Assembly: GCF_016862795.1 (NCBI RefSeq)
Contig: NZ_BONQ01000033.1
Coordinates: forward strand, 62,001-126,000
From: Dactylosporangium siamense
Lineage (GTDB): Bacteria > Actinomycetota > Actinomycetes > Mycobacteriales > Micromonosporaceae
DNA length: 64,000 bases
Reading direction: 5' to 3'
In this document: one piece after another, positions 52,801 through 63,859 of the stretch
Numbering within the stretch: the stretch's first letter is position 1
How the letters are laid out: the number at the start of each line of letters is the position of its first letter
The notes under the pieces: model-generated
The model's input: only the letters and a program-made list of their open reading frames with translations
The model's database searches: none
What the model was told of the DNA's origin: nothing
Made by a program: the position numbers and the translations under genes

Positions 52801-54411
52801 ATGTTCGAGCGCAGGGTGGTGGCGGCGTGGGCCGCGTTCGGGGGGATCGCCGCGGTGTCGGCGGCGCTGGTGTGGCGGCGGCCTGACCCGCAGCGGCTGT
52901 CGGACCTGCACATCTACTACGGGGCGGCGAAGTTCGACGGGCCGCTCTACGACTACGTCGCCGAGAACGGCGGGCCGTTCACGTATCCGCCGTTCGCGAT
53001 GGTGCTGTTCCGGCCGTTGAGCCTGCTGCCCGAGGCGACTCTCGGCCTGCTGTGGCTGGCGATGACATGCGTCGCGGTGATCGCGATCGCCCGCACCGTG
53101 ACCCGCCGCACCGGCAACCCGCTGGACGAACAAACGGCGGCACAATCCGCGGCACAATCCGCGGACGGCCCGACCCCGTGGTTCCGCACGCCCGTCGGGG
53201 CCAGGGTGCTGGTCGCCGTGGTCGCGTCGGCGCTGCTGGTGTCGGCGCCGGTGCAGAGCAACCTGCGGTTCGGGCAGGTGAGCATCTTCATCGTGCTGCT
53301 GGCGCTGGTCGACGCGGGGCAGGTGGTCCCGGCCCGGTTCCGCGGCATCCTCGTCGGGGTCGCCGCGGCCATCAAGCTCACCCCGTTGCTGTTCGTCGTG
53401 TACTTCCTGGTCGCGCGCCGGTACAAGGACGCCGCGCGGGCCGGGGCGGCGTTCGTCGCCTGCGCCGGGATCGCGGCGGCGCTCATGCCCGGCGCCAGCG
53501 TGCGGTACTGGGGCGGCACCATCTTCCAGACCTCCCGGATCGGCGATCTCGCCTCGCTGGGCAACCAGTCCGTGCACGGGATGCTGCTGCGGGTCGGGCT
53601 CGACCCCGCGACGCTGCCGGTCGTCTGGGCGGCGCTCATCGCCGCGATCTGCGGCGCCGCGCTGCTGCGGGCCCGGCAGCTGCACCTGCACGGCGAGCCG
53701 GTGCGGGCCGCGGTGCTCGTCGGCTGCGCCACGGTGGCGGCGTCGCCGGTGTCGTGGACGCACCACCAGGTGTGGACGGTGCTCGCGGCGATGGTGCTGG
53801 TCGCGGCCGAGGGCGCGGGGCGGCGGGCGGCGGGCGTGGCGCTGCTGGTCGTGATGACGGTGTCGCTGGGTGTCGCGCTGCGCGGCGTGGCGGTGTACCC
53901 CGGGTGGCAGTTCACGCTGGAGAACGCCCGGACGCTGGGGCTCGTCGCGGTCTGCGTCGCCGGGTTCGGCGGGGTGGCCGCGGTGAAGCTCCGCACGGCC
54001 CGGTTCCGCGTCGCCCGGCGCGTCGCGGTCGGCTTCGCGGCCGGGCTCGCCGTCCTCGCGCTCACCCCGCTGCCGGCCGGCGCCGACCCGACGTTCAAGG
54101 CGTACTCCGCCGACGACCTCACCAACCCGCGCTACTTCTACTTCACCGGCACGCCGGTGGCGGGGCAGCCGGTCACGTTCGCGATCCGGCGGGAGAAGAC
54201 GAAGGTCCGGGTCAACGGCGTCGTCGGGGCCGAGGTGGCGGGGCTGCGCTACACCTCGGCGCCCGGCGGCGCGGCGCGCGGCATCCCGCTGCTGGAGGCC
54301 GAGCCGGGGGTGCGCACGTTCTCGTTCCGCAGCGCCAGCCTGGCCCACGGCCGCCTCGAGGCGCTCGACGCGGCCGGCCAGGTCACCGCGACGTTCACGA
54401 ACCTGGCGTGA
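52801..54411 (+). CDS. Glycosyltransferase family 87-like integral membrane mannosyltransferase
   Basis: 536 residues from an ATG (or the GTG directly before it). About ten membrane helices. SDLHIYYGAAKFDGPLYDYV carries the conserved acidic start of GT87, FTYPPFAMVLFRPLSLLP is the YPP motif, and GILVGVAAAIKLTPLLFVVYFLVARR the K-x-x-P segment. These enzymes use polyprenyl-phosphate mannose to make lipomannan-type glycans. Residues about 440-536 form an additional soluble beta domain after VLALTPLPAGADPTF, an unusual addition. Overlaps the convergent SRPBCC gene by 17 nt. Confidence 0.85.
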   Translation: MFERRVVAAWAAFGGIAAVSAALVWRRPDPQRLSDLHIYYGAAKFDGPLYDYVAENGGPFTYPPFAMVLFRPLSLLPEATLGLLWLAMTCVAVIAIARTVTRRTGNPLDEQTAAQSAAQSADGPTPWFRTPVGARVLVAVVASALLVSAPVQSNLRFGQVSIFIVLLALVDAGQVVPARFRGILVGVAAAIKLTPLLFVVYFLVARRYKDAARAGAAFVACAGIAAALMPGASVRYWGGTIFQTSRIGDLASLGNQSVHGMLLRVGLDPATLPVVWAALIAAICGAALLRARQLHLHGEPVRAAVLVGCATVAASPVSWTHHQVWTVLAAMVLVAAEGAGRRAAGVALLVVMTVSLGVALRGVAVYPGWQFTLENARTLGLVAVCVAGFGGVAAVKLRTARFRVARRVAVGFAAGLAVLALTPLPAGADPTFKAYSADDLTNPRYFYFTGTPVAGQPVTFAIRREKTKVRVNGVVGAEVAGLRYTSAPGGAARGIPLLEAEPGVRTFSFRSASLAHGRLEALDAAGQVTATFTNLA

Positions 54412-54826
54412 ACCGGTCGGCCTCGAGCACCGACTTGAGGCCGCTCAGGACCCGCGACCACGCCTCGTCGCGCTCCTCGTCCGGGTCGCGCTCCACGTCG
54501 TCGCACGTGAGCGCGACCCGGCACACGCCCGGCTCGACGACCGTGATCAACCAGGTCAGCCAGCAGTGCACTTCTTGTTCGACGCCGATGCCGGTGTACA
54601 GGTTGTGCACGAGCAACCTCCCCTCCTCGACGTGCACGATGTCGCCGTGCAGGACGTCGGGGACGGGTCCGGCCTCGGCCCGGTAGACGATCGGTGCGCC
54701 CGGGATCCACTGCGACTCGACCGCGAGGCCGAGGTAGAAGCGCCGGGTGAAGCCGGGGTCGGTGATCGCCCGCCACACGCGGGCCGGGTCGGCGGCGATG
54801 TACAGGCTGCACGTCGAAGTTCTCAT
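54395..54826 (-). CDS. SRPBCC (START-like) family protein
   Basis: 143 residues from an ATG. STCSLYIAADPARVWRAITDPGFTRRFYLGLAVESQWIPG is the opening strand and helix of the SRPBCC (AHSA1-like) fold; PGVCRVALTCDDVERDPDEERDEAWSRVLSGLKSVLE is the C-terminal helix. The fold holds small hydrophobic ligands; substrate unknown. Confidence 0.85.
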   Translation of the reverse strand: MRTSTCSLYIAADPARVWRAITDPGFTRRFYLGLAVESQWIPGAPIVYRAEAGPVPDVLHGDIVHVEEGRLLVHNLYTGIGVEQEVHCWLTWLITVVEPGVCRVALTCDDVERDPDEERDEAWSRVLSGLKSVLEADRFTPGS

Positions 54827-54923
54827 ACCCGGATCGTGCGGCGGGTGACTTGGGAGGCGCTTGCGCCCGGCTTGCGGCTCTGGTCGTACCCTGGCGAAAA
54901 CGAAAAATCAAAGGAGTCCCCGC

Positions 54924-55391
54924 GTGGAAGAGCTCATCGCCGAGCTGGTGGAGCAGGAGGAGCGGCTGCGGTTCACGCGGTTCGACAACGACGACGCGTG
55001 GACGCTGGGGTCGCTGCTGGTGCGGCTGGGCAAGGAGCGTGGCCTGCCGATCACGATCGACATCCGGCGGCACGGCCATCAGCTGTTCCACGCCGCGCTG
55101 CCGGGCACCGCGCCCGACAACGACCGGTGGATCGAGCGCAAGATCCGGGTTGTGGAGCGGCTCAACGCGTCGTCGTTCCTGGTCGGCCGGCGGATGGCGG
55201 CGAAGGGCCAGGCGATGGACGCGGCCTACGGGGTGGACCCGGCCGACTTCGCCACGCACGGCGGCGCGTTCCCGATCCGGGTCGTGGACGTCGGGGTCGT
55301 CGGGGTCGTCACCGTGTCCGGGCTGCCGCAGGCCGACGACCACGCGCTCGTCGTCGAGGCCATCGGGCTGTTCCTGGCCTCGAAGCCCTAG
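54924..55391 (+). CDS. UPF0303/HbpS-like protein
   Basis: 155 residues from a GTG behind AAAGGAG. RFDNDDAWTLGSLLVRLGKERGLPITIDIRRHGHQLFHAALPGTAPDNDRWIERKIRVV and FPIRVVDVGVVGVVTVSGLPQADDHALVVEAI fit UPF0303, related to the GlcG/HbpS (DUF336) fold. Heme or small-molecule binding is possible, but no function is proved. The end of the gene is the first of three 25-nt tandem units. Confidence 0.87.
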   Translation: MEELIAELVEQEERLRFTRFDNDDAWTLGSLLVRLGKERGLPITIDIRRHGHQLFHAALPGTAPDNDRWIERKIRVVERLNASSFLVGRRMAAKGQAMDAAYGVDPADFATHGGAFPIRVVDVGVVGVVTVSGLPQADDHALVVEAIGLFLASKP

Positions 55392-55453
55392 CGCTGGTCC
55401 CGTCTCGAAGCCCAACGGCTGGTCCTGTCTTCGAAGCCTAGGGCTGGTCCTGC
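55379..55453. repeat. 25-nt tandem triplication covering the UPF0303 stop
   Basis: 55379-55403, 55404-55428 and 55429-55453 are 25 nt each and share tcgaagccc and gctggtcc. The first encodes the last codons and stop of the UPF0303 gene. Confidence 0.9.
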
Positions 55454-55504
55454 GGAGATAGAGGGTTGTCTCAGGCCGGTCTGGGGCTGAGGATTCCGCG
55501 TGTG

Positions 55505-55945
55505 ATGAAGCGACTTCTCGTGTGCGTCGCCGCCACCGCGGCCCTCGCACTGACCGGCTGCTCGGACGACGCGCCGAACAACGACGGCGCCGCCGCGGCA
55601 CCCACCACGCAAGAGTCCCTGCCGCCGCAGACCGGCCCGGCGCCGACGAAGCCGGGCGCGAGCCCGCAGGCGGGGTGCCCGGTCGACGCGGCGACCCTGG
55701 AGAAGGCGTTCGTGGCGAACCTCGAGGTGTCCAACGCGGTCGACATCGGCAAGGGCCTCACCGACATCAGCTGCGCCGACAACTGGGCGACGGCGATGAC
55801 CCAGCCGGAGGCGGTGGACAAGGCGACCGTGCTGTTCCAGTACGACACCGCCAAGAAGCAGTGGCTGGCCCTCGCCGGCGGCACCGACGGCGTCTGCCGT
55901 TCGCAGGTCCCGGCCGACGTGGTCAAGAAGCTCAAGAACTGCTGA
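55505..55945 (+). CDS. Secreted lipoprotein of unknown function
   Basis: 146 residues, ATG at 55505 (GTG just before it is possible). Signal peptide with lipobox LTGC (Cys about 19), then a Pro/Ala/Thr-rich spacer to about residue 57 and a small domain containing four cysteines (AGCPVDAATL, ISCADNW, GVCRSQV, final KNC), probably two disulfides. No recognised family. Followed by a good terminator. Confidence 0.8.
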   Translation: MKRLLVCVAATAALALTGCSDDAPNNDGAAAAPTTQESLPPQTGPAPTKPGASPQAGCPVDAATLEKAFVANLEVSNAVDIGKGLTDISCADNWATAMTQPEAVDKATVLFQYDTAKKQWLALAGGTDGVCRSQVPADVVKKLKNC

Positions 55946-55954
55946 TCGTGCCGC

Positions 55955-55981
55955 ACGGGGACTAACCAAAAGTCCCGTTTT
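55955..55981 (+). terminator. Rho-independent terminator after the lipoprotein gene
   Basis: acggggact pairs with agtcccgt (one bulged G) around a 7-nt loop, followed by TTTT. 10 nt after the stop codon. Confidence 0.85.
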
Positions 55982-55996
55982 ATGGTCACATAGGTC

Positions 55997-56338
55997 ATGG
56001 AGCGTGAAGCACTGCTCCGGCTTCTCGACGAGGAGCCGGGGGAAGCGTTCGTGGCCTGCAAGGACGCGATCCAGGCCGGCGCGGACTACGTCGTGTGGGA
56101 CGACACCGTGCCGGCCGACCAACTGGCCCGCAGCTACTCGCGGCGGGCCCAGCACATGGCGAAGATCGGCACCCCGATGCTCGGCGGCGACGACGCGATC
56201 GCCGAGCTACGGGTCTCCGGGGACCGGCCGCTGCGCATCGGTGAGGCGAAGGTCGAGGACCCGCCGACGCATTTCCAGCTCTTCCTGACCGCCGACGCGA
56301 CCCGCGTCGTGGCCTGTTTAGGAATCGACCAACGTTGA
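55997..56338 (+). CDS. Conserved small hypothetical protein
   Basis: 113 residues from an ATG; Shine-Dalgarno weak. EREALLRLLDEEPGEAFVACKDAIQAGADYVVWDDTVPADQLARSY and FQLFLTADATRVVACLGIDQR look like a compact alpha/beta protein. I recognise no family. The terminator of the preceding gene separates it, and the methyltransferase follows 17 nt downstream. Confidence 0.7.
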   Translation: MEREALLRLLDEEPGEAFVACKDAIQAGADYVVWDDTVPADQLARSYSRRAQHMAKIGTPMLGGDDAIAELRVSGDRPLRIGEAKVEDPPTHFQLFLTADATRVVACLGIDQR

Positions 56339-56355
56339 CGTAGCAGGATGTCAGG

Positions 56356-57819
56356 GTGGACGCACTGCTCGACGCCGACGGTCTCGCCCGGCTCCGCGAG
56401 GCGCTGACCTCCGCCCGGTACACCTCCCAGGGCATCAAGGATCTGCTGGGTGAGCCCGCGACGGCCGCCCTGGCCCGCAACGACTTCCGCGCCGCGCTCA
56501 AGCGCACCGCCGAGCAGCCGGGCCGGCTGTCGACGCTGGTGCGGCTGTTCGTGTGCGGCCAGACTTCGTCGCTCTCCGAGGTCGCCGCGGCCTTGTCCCC
56601 GTTGTCCCTTGAGGCGGCTTTACCGCTTTTGTCCCCCGCAGCGGATGGTGTGCGGGCCGCGGTCGAGCTGGAGCCGTACGGCGACTGGTGGGTCGTGGCG
56701 GACCTGTCCGCCGGGATGCGACCCGGGCAACCGCTGCCGGGCGACCACGTGCTCGGCATCGGCGGCGCCTCCACCACCCTTGCCGCCGCCACCCTGCGTC
56801 ACCCGGTCGCGACCGCGCTGGACCTCGGCACCGGCTGCGGCGTGCAGGCGCTGCACCTGTCGACGCACGCGGCGAAGGTCACCGCGACCGACCTGCTCCC
56901 CCGCGCGCTGCGGTTCGCCGCGACGACCGCCGCGCTCAACGGCCTCGACTGGGAGCTGCTGCACGGCGACCTGACCACGCCCGTCGCGGGGCGGCGCTTC
57001 GACCTCGTCGTGAGCAACCCGCCGTTCGTGGCCGGCCCGGGGACGACCGATCACACGTATCGCGACTCCGGCCGTCCCGGCGACGCGGTCTGCGCCGAGC
57101 TCGTGGCCGCCGCGCCGGGGCTGCTCACCGACGGCGGGCACATGCAGTTCCTGGCCAACTGGCTGCACGTCACCGGCGAGCAGTGGGAGGACCGGGTCGC
57201 GGACTGGCTGGCCGGCACCGGCCTCGACGCGTGGGTGATCCAGCGTGAGGTCTCCGACCCGGTGGCGTACGTCAACCTGTGGCTCTCCGACGCGTCCGAG
57301 GACCCTTTGAACATGTCGGCGATGGCCGCGGCCTGGCTGGACTGGTTCGACGCGCAGAAGGTCGACGCGGTCGGCTTCGGCCTGATCACCCTGCGTGCCG
57401 GCGGCCACGACGACCCGACGGTGCGCATCGAGGACCTGCGGCAGACGGTCGACGGGTCGTTCGGGCCACTGATCGGTGACTGGTTCACCCGGCAGGACTT
57501 CCTGCGGCACGCCTCGCTGCTGGATGCCCGCTTCACCGCCGCTCCCGGTCTGCGCCTGCGGCAGGAGGCGACCCAGGGTCCCGACGGCTGGGAGGTCGGC
57601 CAGCAGGTGCTGAGCCTGCCCGACGGCCTGCGGTGGAACGAGGAGGTCGACCCGGTCGCCCTCACCCTCGTCGGCGCGAGCGACGGCACCGTGACCCTGC
57701 GCGATCAGGTCGACATCCTGGCCGCCGCGCACGAGGTGCCGGCCGCCGTGCTCGCCGACGTCGCCGTCCCGCTCGTCGCCCACCTCGTGGAGCGCGGCAT
57801 CCTGCTGCCCGCCTCGTGA
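56356..57819 (+). CDS. Class I SAM-dependent methyltransferase, HemK-like with N- and C-terminal extensions
   Basis: 487 residues from a GTG. Residues 1-130 are a helical domain; the SAM domain starts at about 150 with [16 protein letters not shown] (motif I), [14 protein letters not shown] and the catalytic-type VSNPPF motif of N-methyltransferases that modify glutamine or adenine. The C-terminal 190 residues ([34 protein letters not shown]) are special to this actinobacterial family. RNA, DNA or protein substrate not known. Its stop overlaps the dtd start (GTGA). Confidence 0.87.
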   Translation: MDALLDADGLARLREALTSARYTSQGIKDLLGEPATAALARNDFRAALKRTAEQPGRLSTLVRLFVCGQTSSLSEVAAALSPLSLEAALPLLSPAADGVRAAVELEPYGDWWVVADLSAGMRPGQPLPGDHVLGIGGASTTLAAATLRHPVATALDLGTGCGVQALHLSTHAAKVTATDLLPRALRFAATTAALNGLDWELLHGDLTTPVAGRRFDLVVSNPPFVAGPGTTDHTYRDSGRPGDAVCAELVAAAPGLLTDGGHMQFLANWLHVTGEQWEDRVADWLAGTGLDAWVIQREVSDPVAYVNLWLSDASEDPLNMSAMAAAWLDWFDAQKVDAVGFGLITLRAGGHDDPTVRIEDLRQTVDGSFGPLIGDWFTRQDFLRHASLLDARFTAAPGLRLRQEATQGPDGWEVGQQVLSLPDGLRWNEEVDPVALTLVGASDGTVTLRDQVDILAAAHEVPAAVLADVAVPLVAHLVERGILLPAS

Positions 57820-58238
57820 GAGCCCTCGTGCAGACGGTGAGCCGCGCGTCGGTCACCGTCGATGACACCGTCGTGGGATCGATCGGGTCCGGCCTGCTGG
57901 TCCTCGTCGGGGTGACCCACACGGACACGGTGCCGACGGCGCAGACACTTGCCCGGAAAGTTCATGAACTGCGCATCCTGCCCGACGAGAAGTCGGCTTT
58001 CGAGGTAGGCGCGCCGCTGCTGGTGGTCTCGCAGTTCACGCTGTACGGCGACGCGCGCAAGGGCCGCCGCCCCACCTGGATCGCCGCCGCCCGCCCCGAG
58101 GTCGCCGAACCGCTCATCGCCGCGTTCTGCCAGCATCTGCGAGACCGGGGCGCAGTAGTCGAAACCGGAAGGTTCCGGACCCACATGCTGGTCGAGAGCG
58201 TGAACGTCGGACCTCACACGGTGATGCTCGAAATCTGA
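57816..58238 (+). CDS. dtd: D-aminoacyl-tRNA deacylase
   Basis: Hydrolyses D-aminoacyl-tRNA so that D-amino acids are not used in translation. 140 residues from a GTG overlapping the previous stop. [15 protein letters not shown], the key [17 protein letters not shown] and the C-terminal NVGPHTVML (NxGPxT) are present. The loop between LRILPDE and LLVVSQF is several residues shorter than in most homologues. Confidence 0.95.
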   Translation: MRALVQTVSRASVTVDDTVVGSIGSGLLVLVGVTHTDTVPTAQTLARKVHELRILPDEKSAFEVGAPLLVVSQFTLYGDARKGRRPTWIAAARPEVAEPLIAAFCQHLRDRGAVVETGRFRTHMLVESVNVGPHTVMLEI

Positions 58239-58367
58239 GACTCACGGATTCGTGCCACGGCTCGGCCGCCTCACCGCCACTTCACGCCCGCTGGGCGAAG
58301 CTTCTTCCCGTAGGAATGATCGCGCCACTTGTCCGAGACTGAGGCAAGCACACGGGAGGCGAGCGAA

Positions 58368-59372
<1,005 letters not shown>

Positions 59373-59408
59373 GGTGTCACGTAAACGCGCCCACCGTTTC
59401 ACCTACTA

Positions 59409-59470
59409 CGCCTTGATCGACAGGAACCTTTGGCTGCGGCGACAGCCAGGCGTCCCTGTCGATCAAGGCG
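59409..59470. terminator. Bidirectional terminator between convergent genes
   Basis: Perfect 16-bp arms (cgccttgatcgacagg / cctgtcgatcaaggcg) with an inner 6-bp stem (tggctg / cagcca). It serves the sigma gene (plus strand) and the convergent GNAT/acyl-CoA synthetase (minus strand). Confidence 0.85.
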
Positions 59471-59496
59471 TTCGCTGTTCGGGTGGCGGGGTTGGG

Positions 59497-62064
59497 TCAG
59501 AAGAGGCGGCGGGGGCCGCTGTCGGGGCGGGGCAGCGGGGTGGTGAAGTCGGCCGTGGCGTGCAGGACGGCCAGGCCCTCGGGGCGGGCCAGGATCGGGT
59601 TCAGCGACAGTGACGACAGCGTCGGTTGGTCGTCCACCAGGCGGCCGACGCGCAGCAGCAGATCGGCGAGGGCGTCCAGGTCGACCGGGGCGGAGCCGCG
59701 GTACCCGGTCAGCAGCGGCGCTGCGCGCGGGGCGCGGACCAGGGCGGCCGCGTCGCGGTCGGTGAGCGGGACCGGGCGCCAGGCGCGGTCACCGAGCAGG
59801 TCCGCCGCCTCGCCGCCGAGGCCGAAACCGACGACCGGGCCGAACGCCGGGTCGTCGACGACCTCGACCACGCAGGCGACACCGGGGGCGACCATCGGCT
59901 GGACGAGCACCTCCACGCCGAGGCCGAAGAGCCGTTCCAGCTCCTGGTATGCCTCGTCCACCAGCGCCGGCGACGTGAGGTTGAGCCGGACCGCGCCGAG
60001 GTCGAGGCGGTGCCGCCACGGTTTCGTGGCGACCTTCAACGCGACGGGCAGGCCGAGCGCGGCGGCGACCGTCGCGACGTCGGGGCCCGAGGTGCGGCGC
60101 GACGGGACGACGGGGACGCCGTACGCGGCGAGCAGCCCGTCGATGTCGCCGGCCAGGTCGGCCGCGACAGCCGGAAACGTCGGGACGGTCCCGACCGGTT
60201 CGCGGCGCCAGGCGGCGTAACGGGCGACCCGCCCCAGGGCCCGCACCGCCTCCTCGATCGCCGGGTACGTCGGCAGCGCGGTCGGGTCGCTCTCCACGTA
60301 GGCGGGGGCGACGGTGAACGACGGGTCCGCGGGCAGGACGACGGCGAGGGGGCGCGCGGATTCCACGGCCGAGGTGCGCAGCAGCTCCGCGACGCCGAGG
60401 TCGCCGGAGATCGCGAGCGCGGGGGCGTAGGCGGCGAGGACCGCGTCGACGGCGTCGTCGGCGAGAGCCTCCCGCACCGCGCGGACGAAGTCGGCGTCGC
60501 TGACCTCCGGGCCGAGGTCACGGACGGAGGCGACCCGGAGGCCGGCGGCCGGCGCCTTCGCGACGGTGAGGACGCCCAGGGCGGCGGCGTTGGTGACGAC
60601 CGCGATGCGGTCCCCGGTCGGCAGGGGCTGCCCGGCGATGAGCAGGCCGACGTCGAAGAGCTCGGCGACGGTGTCGACGCGGATCACCCCGGAGCTGGCG
60701 AACAGCGCGGCGACACCGCGAGCGTCAGGCCCGGAAGGCAGGCCCGTGGACACCAACGGGGTGCGCACCGGGCTCGCGACCGCCGCGACCGGTTTGCGCC
60801 GGGCCAGCTCGCGGGCGATGCGGGCGAACTTGCGCGGGTTGCCGAACGTCTCCAGGTAGAGCAGGACGGCGTCGGTGTGCGGGTCGTCGCGCCAGTACTG
60901 GAGCGCGTCGTTGCCGGACACGTCGGCGCGGTTGCCGGCGGAGACGAATGTCGACAGGCCGAGCCCGCGCCGGTCGGCCTCGGCGAGCAGGGCCGTGCCG
61001 AGGGCGGCGGACTGGCTGAAGAAGCCGACCCGGCCCCGGCGCGGCAGCAGCGGCGCGAGGGTCGCGTTGAGCTGGACCCCGGGGTCGGTGTTGGCGATGC
61101 CGAGGCAGTTGGGACCGACCAGGCGCATGCCGTGGCTGCGGACCGTGCGCAGCAGCGTCGCCTGCGCCTCGGCGCCGGCCGGTCCGGCCTCGGCGAACCC
61201 GGCGGACACGACCACGAGGCCGTGCACGCCCGCGGCGGCGCAGTCCTCGGCGACGGAGAGGACGGCGTCCGCCGGCACCGCGACCACCGCCAGGTCAACG
61301 GGGTGCGTGGTGCCGGCCAGTGCGGCCACCGCCGGCAGCCCGCCGATGCCGGCGGCCGACGGGTGCACCGGGATGAGTGGTCCGGCCGGGCCGGCCGCCT
61401 TGAGGTGCGCGAGGATGGCGGCGCCGATGCCGGTGCCGTCGGCGCGGGCGCCGTAGACCGCGACGCCCCGCGGGTTGAGCAGCCGGCCGATCGAGCGCGC
61501 CTCGGCCTGCTGCTCGCGGGACCACTGGACGCGCATCGAGTCGGGGGTCGCCGCGATCGGGAACCACAGGTGCACGACGCCGTCGGAGAACTTGCGCTCG
61601 ATCTGGAACCCGGCGGCCATGAAGACGCGCAGCATCGCCTGGTTGACCGGCAGGACGTCGGCCTCGAACTCGGTGATGCCCTCCTGCGACGCGGCCGCGA
61701 CCAGGTGCTCGATGAGGACGGAGCCGATGCCCCGGCCCTGGTGCGCGTCCTCGACCACGAACGCCACCTCCGCCTGGTGCGAGCCGGCGCCGAGGCGTTC
61801 GTAGCGGCCCACGGCGATGAGCTCGCCGCCGTGCTCGATGACGAACGCCTCCCGGTCGCGGTGGTCGACGGTGACGAACCGGTCCAGGTCGCGCTGCGGG
61901 ATCCGCGGGTACGCCGAGAAGTACCGCAGGTATCGGGTCCGCTCGGAGAACCGTGAGTGCAGGGCGACGATCCGGTCGGCGTCGTCGGGCCGGATCGGTC
62001 GCAAGTGGACGGTCGTGCCGTCGGAGAGCAGGACGTCCGCGGCCCGGTCCGGTGTTTCGGTCAC
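59497..62064 (-). CDS. GNAT acetyltransferase fused to ADP-forming acyl-CoA-synthetase-like domains (Pat-like)
   Basis: 855 residues. Residues 1-170 are a GNAT domain ([19 protein letters not shown], acetyl-CoA pyrophosphate loop). Then come the CoA-binding domain ([20 protein letters not shown]), the succinyl-CoA-synthetase-like flavodoxins ([32 protein letters not shown]) and an ATP-grasp domain ([27 protein letters not shown]). Proteins with this plan (PatZ/Pat) acetylate lysines, for example on acetyl-CoA synthetase, with the second half as a sensor. The usual phospho-His segment (SHTG) reads VSTG, so the ligase reaction is probably lost. The order GNAT first is as in actinobacterial members. 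Confidence 0.88.
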   Translation of the reverse strand: MTETPDRAADVLLSDGTTVHLRPIRPDDADRIVALHSRFSERTRYLRYFSAYPRIPQRDLDRFVTVDHRDREAFVIEHGGELIAVGRYERLGAGSHQAEVAFVVEDAHQGRGIGSVLIEHLVAAASQEGITEFEADVLPVNQAMLRVFMAAGFQIERKFSDGVVHLWFPIAATPDSMRVQWSREQQAEARSIGRLLNPRGVAVYGARADGTGIGAAILAHLKAAGPAGPLIPVHPSAAGIGGLPAVAALAGTTHPVDLAVVAVPADAVLSVAEDCAAAGVHGLVVVSAGFAEAGPAGAEAQATLLRTVRSHGMRLVGPNCLGIANTDPGVQLNATLAPLLPRRGRVGFFSQSAALGTALLAEADRRGLGLSTFVSAGNRADVSGNDALQYWRDDPHTDAVLLYLETFGNPRKFARIARELARRKPVAAVASPVRTPLVSTGLPSGPDARGVAALFASSGVIRVDTVAELFDVGLLIAGQPLPTGDRIAVVTNAAALGVLTVAKAPAAGLRVASVRDLGPEVSDADFVRAVREALADDAVDAVLAAYAPALAISGDLGVAELLRTSAVESARPLAVVLPADPSFTVAPAYVESDPTALPTYPAIEEAVRALGRVARYAAWRREPVGTVPTFPAVAADLAGDIDGLLAAYGVPVVPSRRTSGPDVATVAAALGLPVALKVATKPWRHRLDLGAVRLNLTSPALVDEAYQELERLFGLGVEVLVQPMVAPGVACVVEVVDDPAFGPVVGFGLGGEAADLLGDRAWRPVPLTDRDAAALVRAPRAAPLLTGYRGSAPVDLDALADLLLRVGRLVDDQPTLSSLSLNPILARPEGLAVLHATADFTTPLPRPDSGPRRLF

Positions 62065-62104
62065 GTCTTCATGCTCCCACCGGCCGGTTGGTTATCGTGT
62101 CGGG

Positions 62105-62380
62105 ATGATGCTCACCCCGGCCGACGTGCAAGCCGTCCGGTTCACGAAGGCGGCGTTCGGCAAGCGCGGCTACGACGAGGACGAGGTCGACGCGTTCCTG
62201 GACGTGGTCGCCCAGGCGCTGACCGCGATGCACGACGAGCTGTCCATGCTGCGCGGCGCGCCGTCGCCGGACACGTCGTTCGGCACCTCGACGGCGGCGG
62301 AGACGGCGATGCTGGCCGAGCTCGACCGGATCAAGCAGCGCCTGACCCGCCTGGAGGAAGCGGCCGTGATCAGTTCCTAG
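62105..62380 (+). CDS. Small DivIVA-domain protein
   Basis: 91 residues from an ATG (second ATG 3 nt later). [38 protein letters not shown] is the N-terminal DivIVA/Wag31 membrane-curvature motif; a short coiled coil ([21 protein letters not shown]) completes it. It is much shorter than Wag31, so it may act as an accessory at the pole or septum. A TTATCG box just upstream suggests a leaderless message. Confidence 0.87.
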   Translation: MMLTPADVQAVRFTKAAFGKRGYDEDEVDAFLDVVAQALTAMHDELSMLRGAPSPDTSFGTSTAAETAMLAELDRIKQRLTRLEEAAVISS

Positions 62381-62435
62381 CTCCGTCGGCTTCGCCAGCG
62401 GTTCCGTGGAGGGTCCCACTCACACCACTCGTGCC

Positions 62436-63611
62436 TCAGTCGCGCGGGTCGTGCGGGTCCAGGCCGAAGTGCGGGAAGCTCGCCGTGCGGGTTGCCATGA
62501 TCGCCCGGTCGACGCCGTCCGGGGTCTGTCCCGGCACCCATGGCGACCATTGCGCGTTGCCGCCGTCCGTCATCTCCGTCGGCACGGGATGTCCCGGCCT
62601 CCGTCGAGCGGCGAGCGACTGCCACGACGCCGGCGTCGGTGTCGACGGGTCGACGGCGTCGCCGGTGAGCACGGCCAGCAGGTGTGTCCACGCCCGCGGG
62701 ACGCACTCGACGAGCGCGTATCCACCGCCGCCGCTGGCCACCCACTTGCCGCCCGCCACCTCCGTCGCGAGGTCGCGCAGCGCGAGGTACGCGGCCCGCT
62801 GGCCGTCGACGGTCAGCCGCAGGTTGGCGAGGGGGTCGTGCCGGTACGTGTCGGCGCCGCACTGCGTGAACAGCAGCTGCGGCCGGAACGCGCGGAGCAC
62901 GCCCGGCACCACGGCGTGGAACGCGCGCAGCCAGCCGGCGTCGTCGGTGCCCGCCGGCAGTGCGACGTTGACCGCGGAACCCTCCGCGCCCGGGCCGCCC
63001 GTCTCGACGGGGAACCCGGTGCCGGGGAAGAGCGAGTGCGGCGACTCGTGCAGGCTGACGGTGAGCACCCGCGGGTCGTCGTAGAAGATCTCCTGCACGC
63101 CGTCGCCGTGGTGGACGTCGATGTCGACGTACGCGACCCGTTCCGCGCCGAGCTCCAGCACCCGGGCGATCGCGACGGCGGGATCGTTGTAGACGCAGAA
63201 CCCGGCGGCCCGGGCCGGCATCGCGTGGTGCAGCCCGCCGGCGATGCTGACCGCGCGGTCGGCCTCGCCGAGCCAGACCGCCTCGGCGGCGGCCCGGGTG
63301 GCGCCAGCGATGAGGGCGCTGACGTCGTGCATACCGGTGAATGTGGGGTTGTCGGAGGTGCCGAGCCCCATGATGCTGAGCCGCCGGCCGGTCGACGCGG
63401 CCTTGACCACGGCGATGTAGTCGGGATCGTGCACGGTGGCCAGCACGTCGTCGCCGGCCTGCTCCGGGGCTCGCAGCGTGACCCCGTCGCGACCGAGGAT
63501 GCCCAGGTCACGGGCGAGTGCCATGGTCAGCTCCACGCGCACCGGGTCGAGGGGGTGCTCGCCCATGTCGTACCGCAGAAGCGCGTCATCCCACATGACC
63601 AGCGTGTTCAC
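62436..63611 (-). CDS. acuC: AcuC-like class I/II histone-deacetylase-family hydrolase
   Basis: 391 residues from a GTG behind AAAGGAGGGG. The Zn-dependent deacetylase motifs are complete: GGLHHAMPARAAGFCVYNDPAVAI, YVDIDVHHGDGVQEIFYDDPRVLTVSLHE (zinc Asp and His) and CGADTYRHDPLANL, with GGGGYALVECVPRAW at the end. In Bacillus AcuC deacetylates acetyl-CoA synthetase; a Pat-like acetyltransferase gene lies nearby, so the two may act in opposite directions on lysine acetylation (inference). Confidence 0.93.
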   Translation of the reverse strand: MNTLVMWDDALLRYDMGEHPLDPVRVELTMALARDLGILGRDGVTLRAPEQAGDDVLATVHDPDYIAVVKAASTGRRLSIMGLGTSDNPTFTGMHDVSALIAGATRAAAEAVWLGEADRAVSIAGGLHHAMPARAAGFCVYNDPAVAIARVLELGAERVAYVDIDVHHGDGVQEIFYDDPRVLTVSLHESPHSLFPGTGFPVETGGPGAEGSAVNVALPAGTDDAGWLRAFHAVVPGVLRAFRPQLLFTQCGADTYRHDPLANLRLTVDGQRAAYLALRDLATEVAGGKWVASGGGGYALVECVPRAWTHLLAVLTGDAVDPSTPTPASWQSLAARRRPGHPVPTEMTDGGNAQWSPWVPGQTPDGVDRAIMATRTASFPHFGLDPHDPRD

Positions 63612-63799
63612 GTGACCGGCCCCTCCTTTGCAGTGTGCGCAGGGACCCTGCGCGCGCCGGTAGGATTGTGAAAAGCGGAGACCCCCGCTTCCCAAACCAG
63701 CTCGGCGACGACGGCACCGTCCAAGATCGCTTGGTTGGCTGTCACGTTCCAATCTTGACGTACGCGACGAGTACCATCGCGTACCGGGAGGGCAAGGCA

Positions 63800-63859
63800 G
63801 TGAACGACCTGGTCGATACCACTTCGCAAAGGTGTACCACCGGAGGTGGTTCAAATTAA
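63800..63859 (+). CDS. Possible 19-codon leader peptide repeating the start of the next gene
   Basis: GTG with GGGAGGG 7 nt upstream. It reads MNDLVDTT then [11 protein letters not shown] and stops at TAA (63857-63859). The first eight residues repeat the N-terminus of the ideR-like gene 55 nt downstream, in another frame. It may be translated as a leader or be a duplication scar. Confidence 0.4.
   Translation: MNDLVDTTSQRCTTGGGSN

Noticed and set aside
63608-63829. 73-codon minus-strand frame upstream of acuC
   Set aside because: No Shine-Dalgarno, no family, and it overlaps the likely promoter of ideR and the leader frame.
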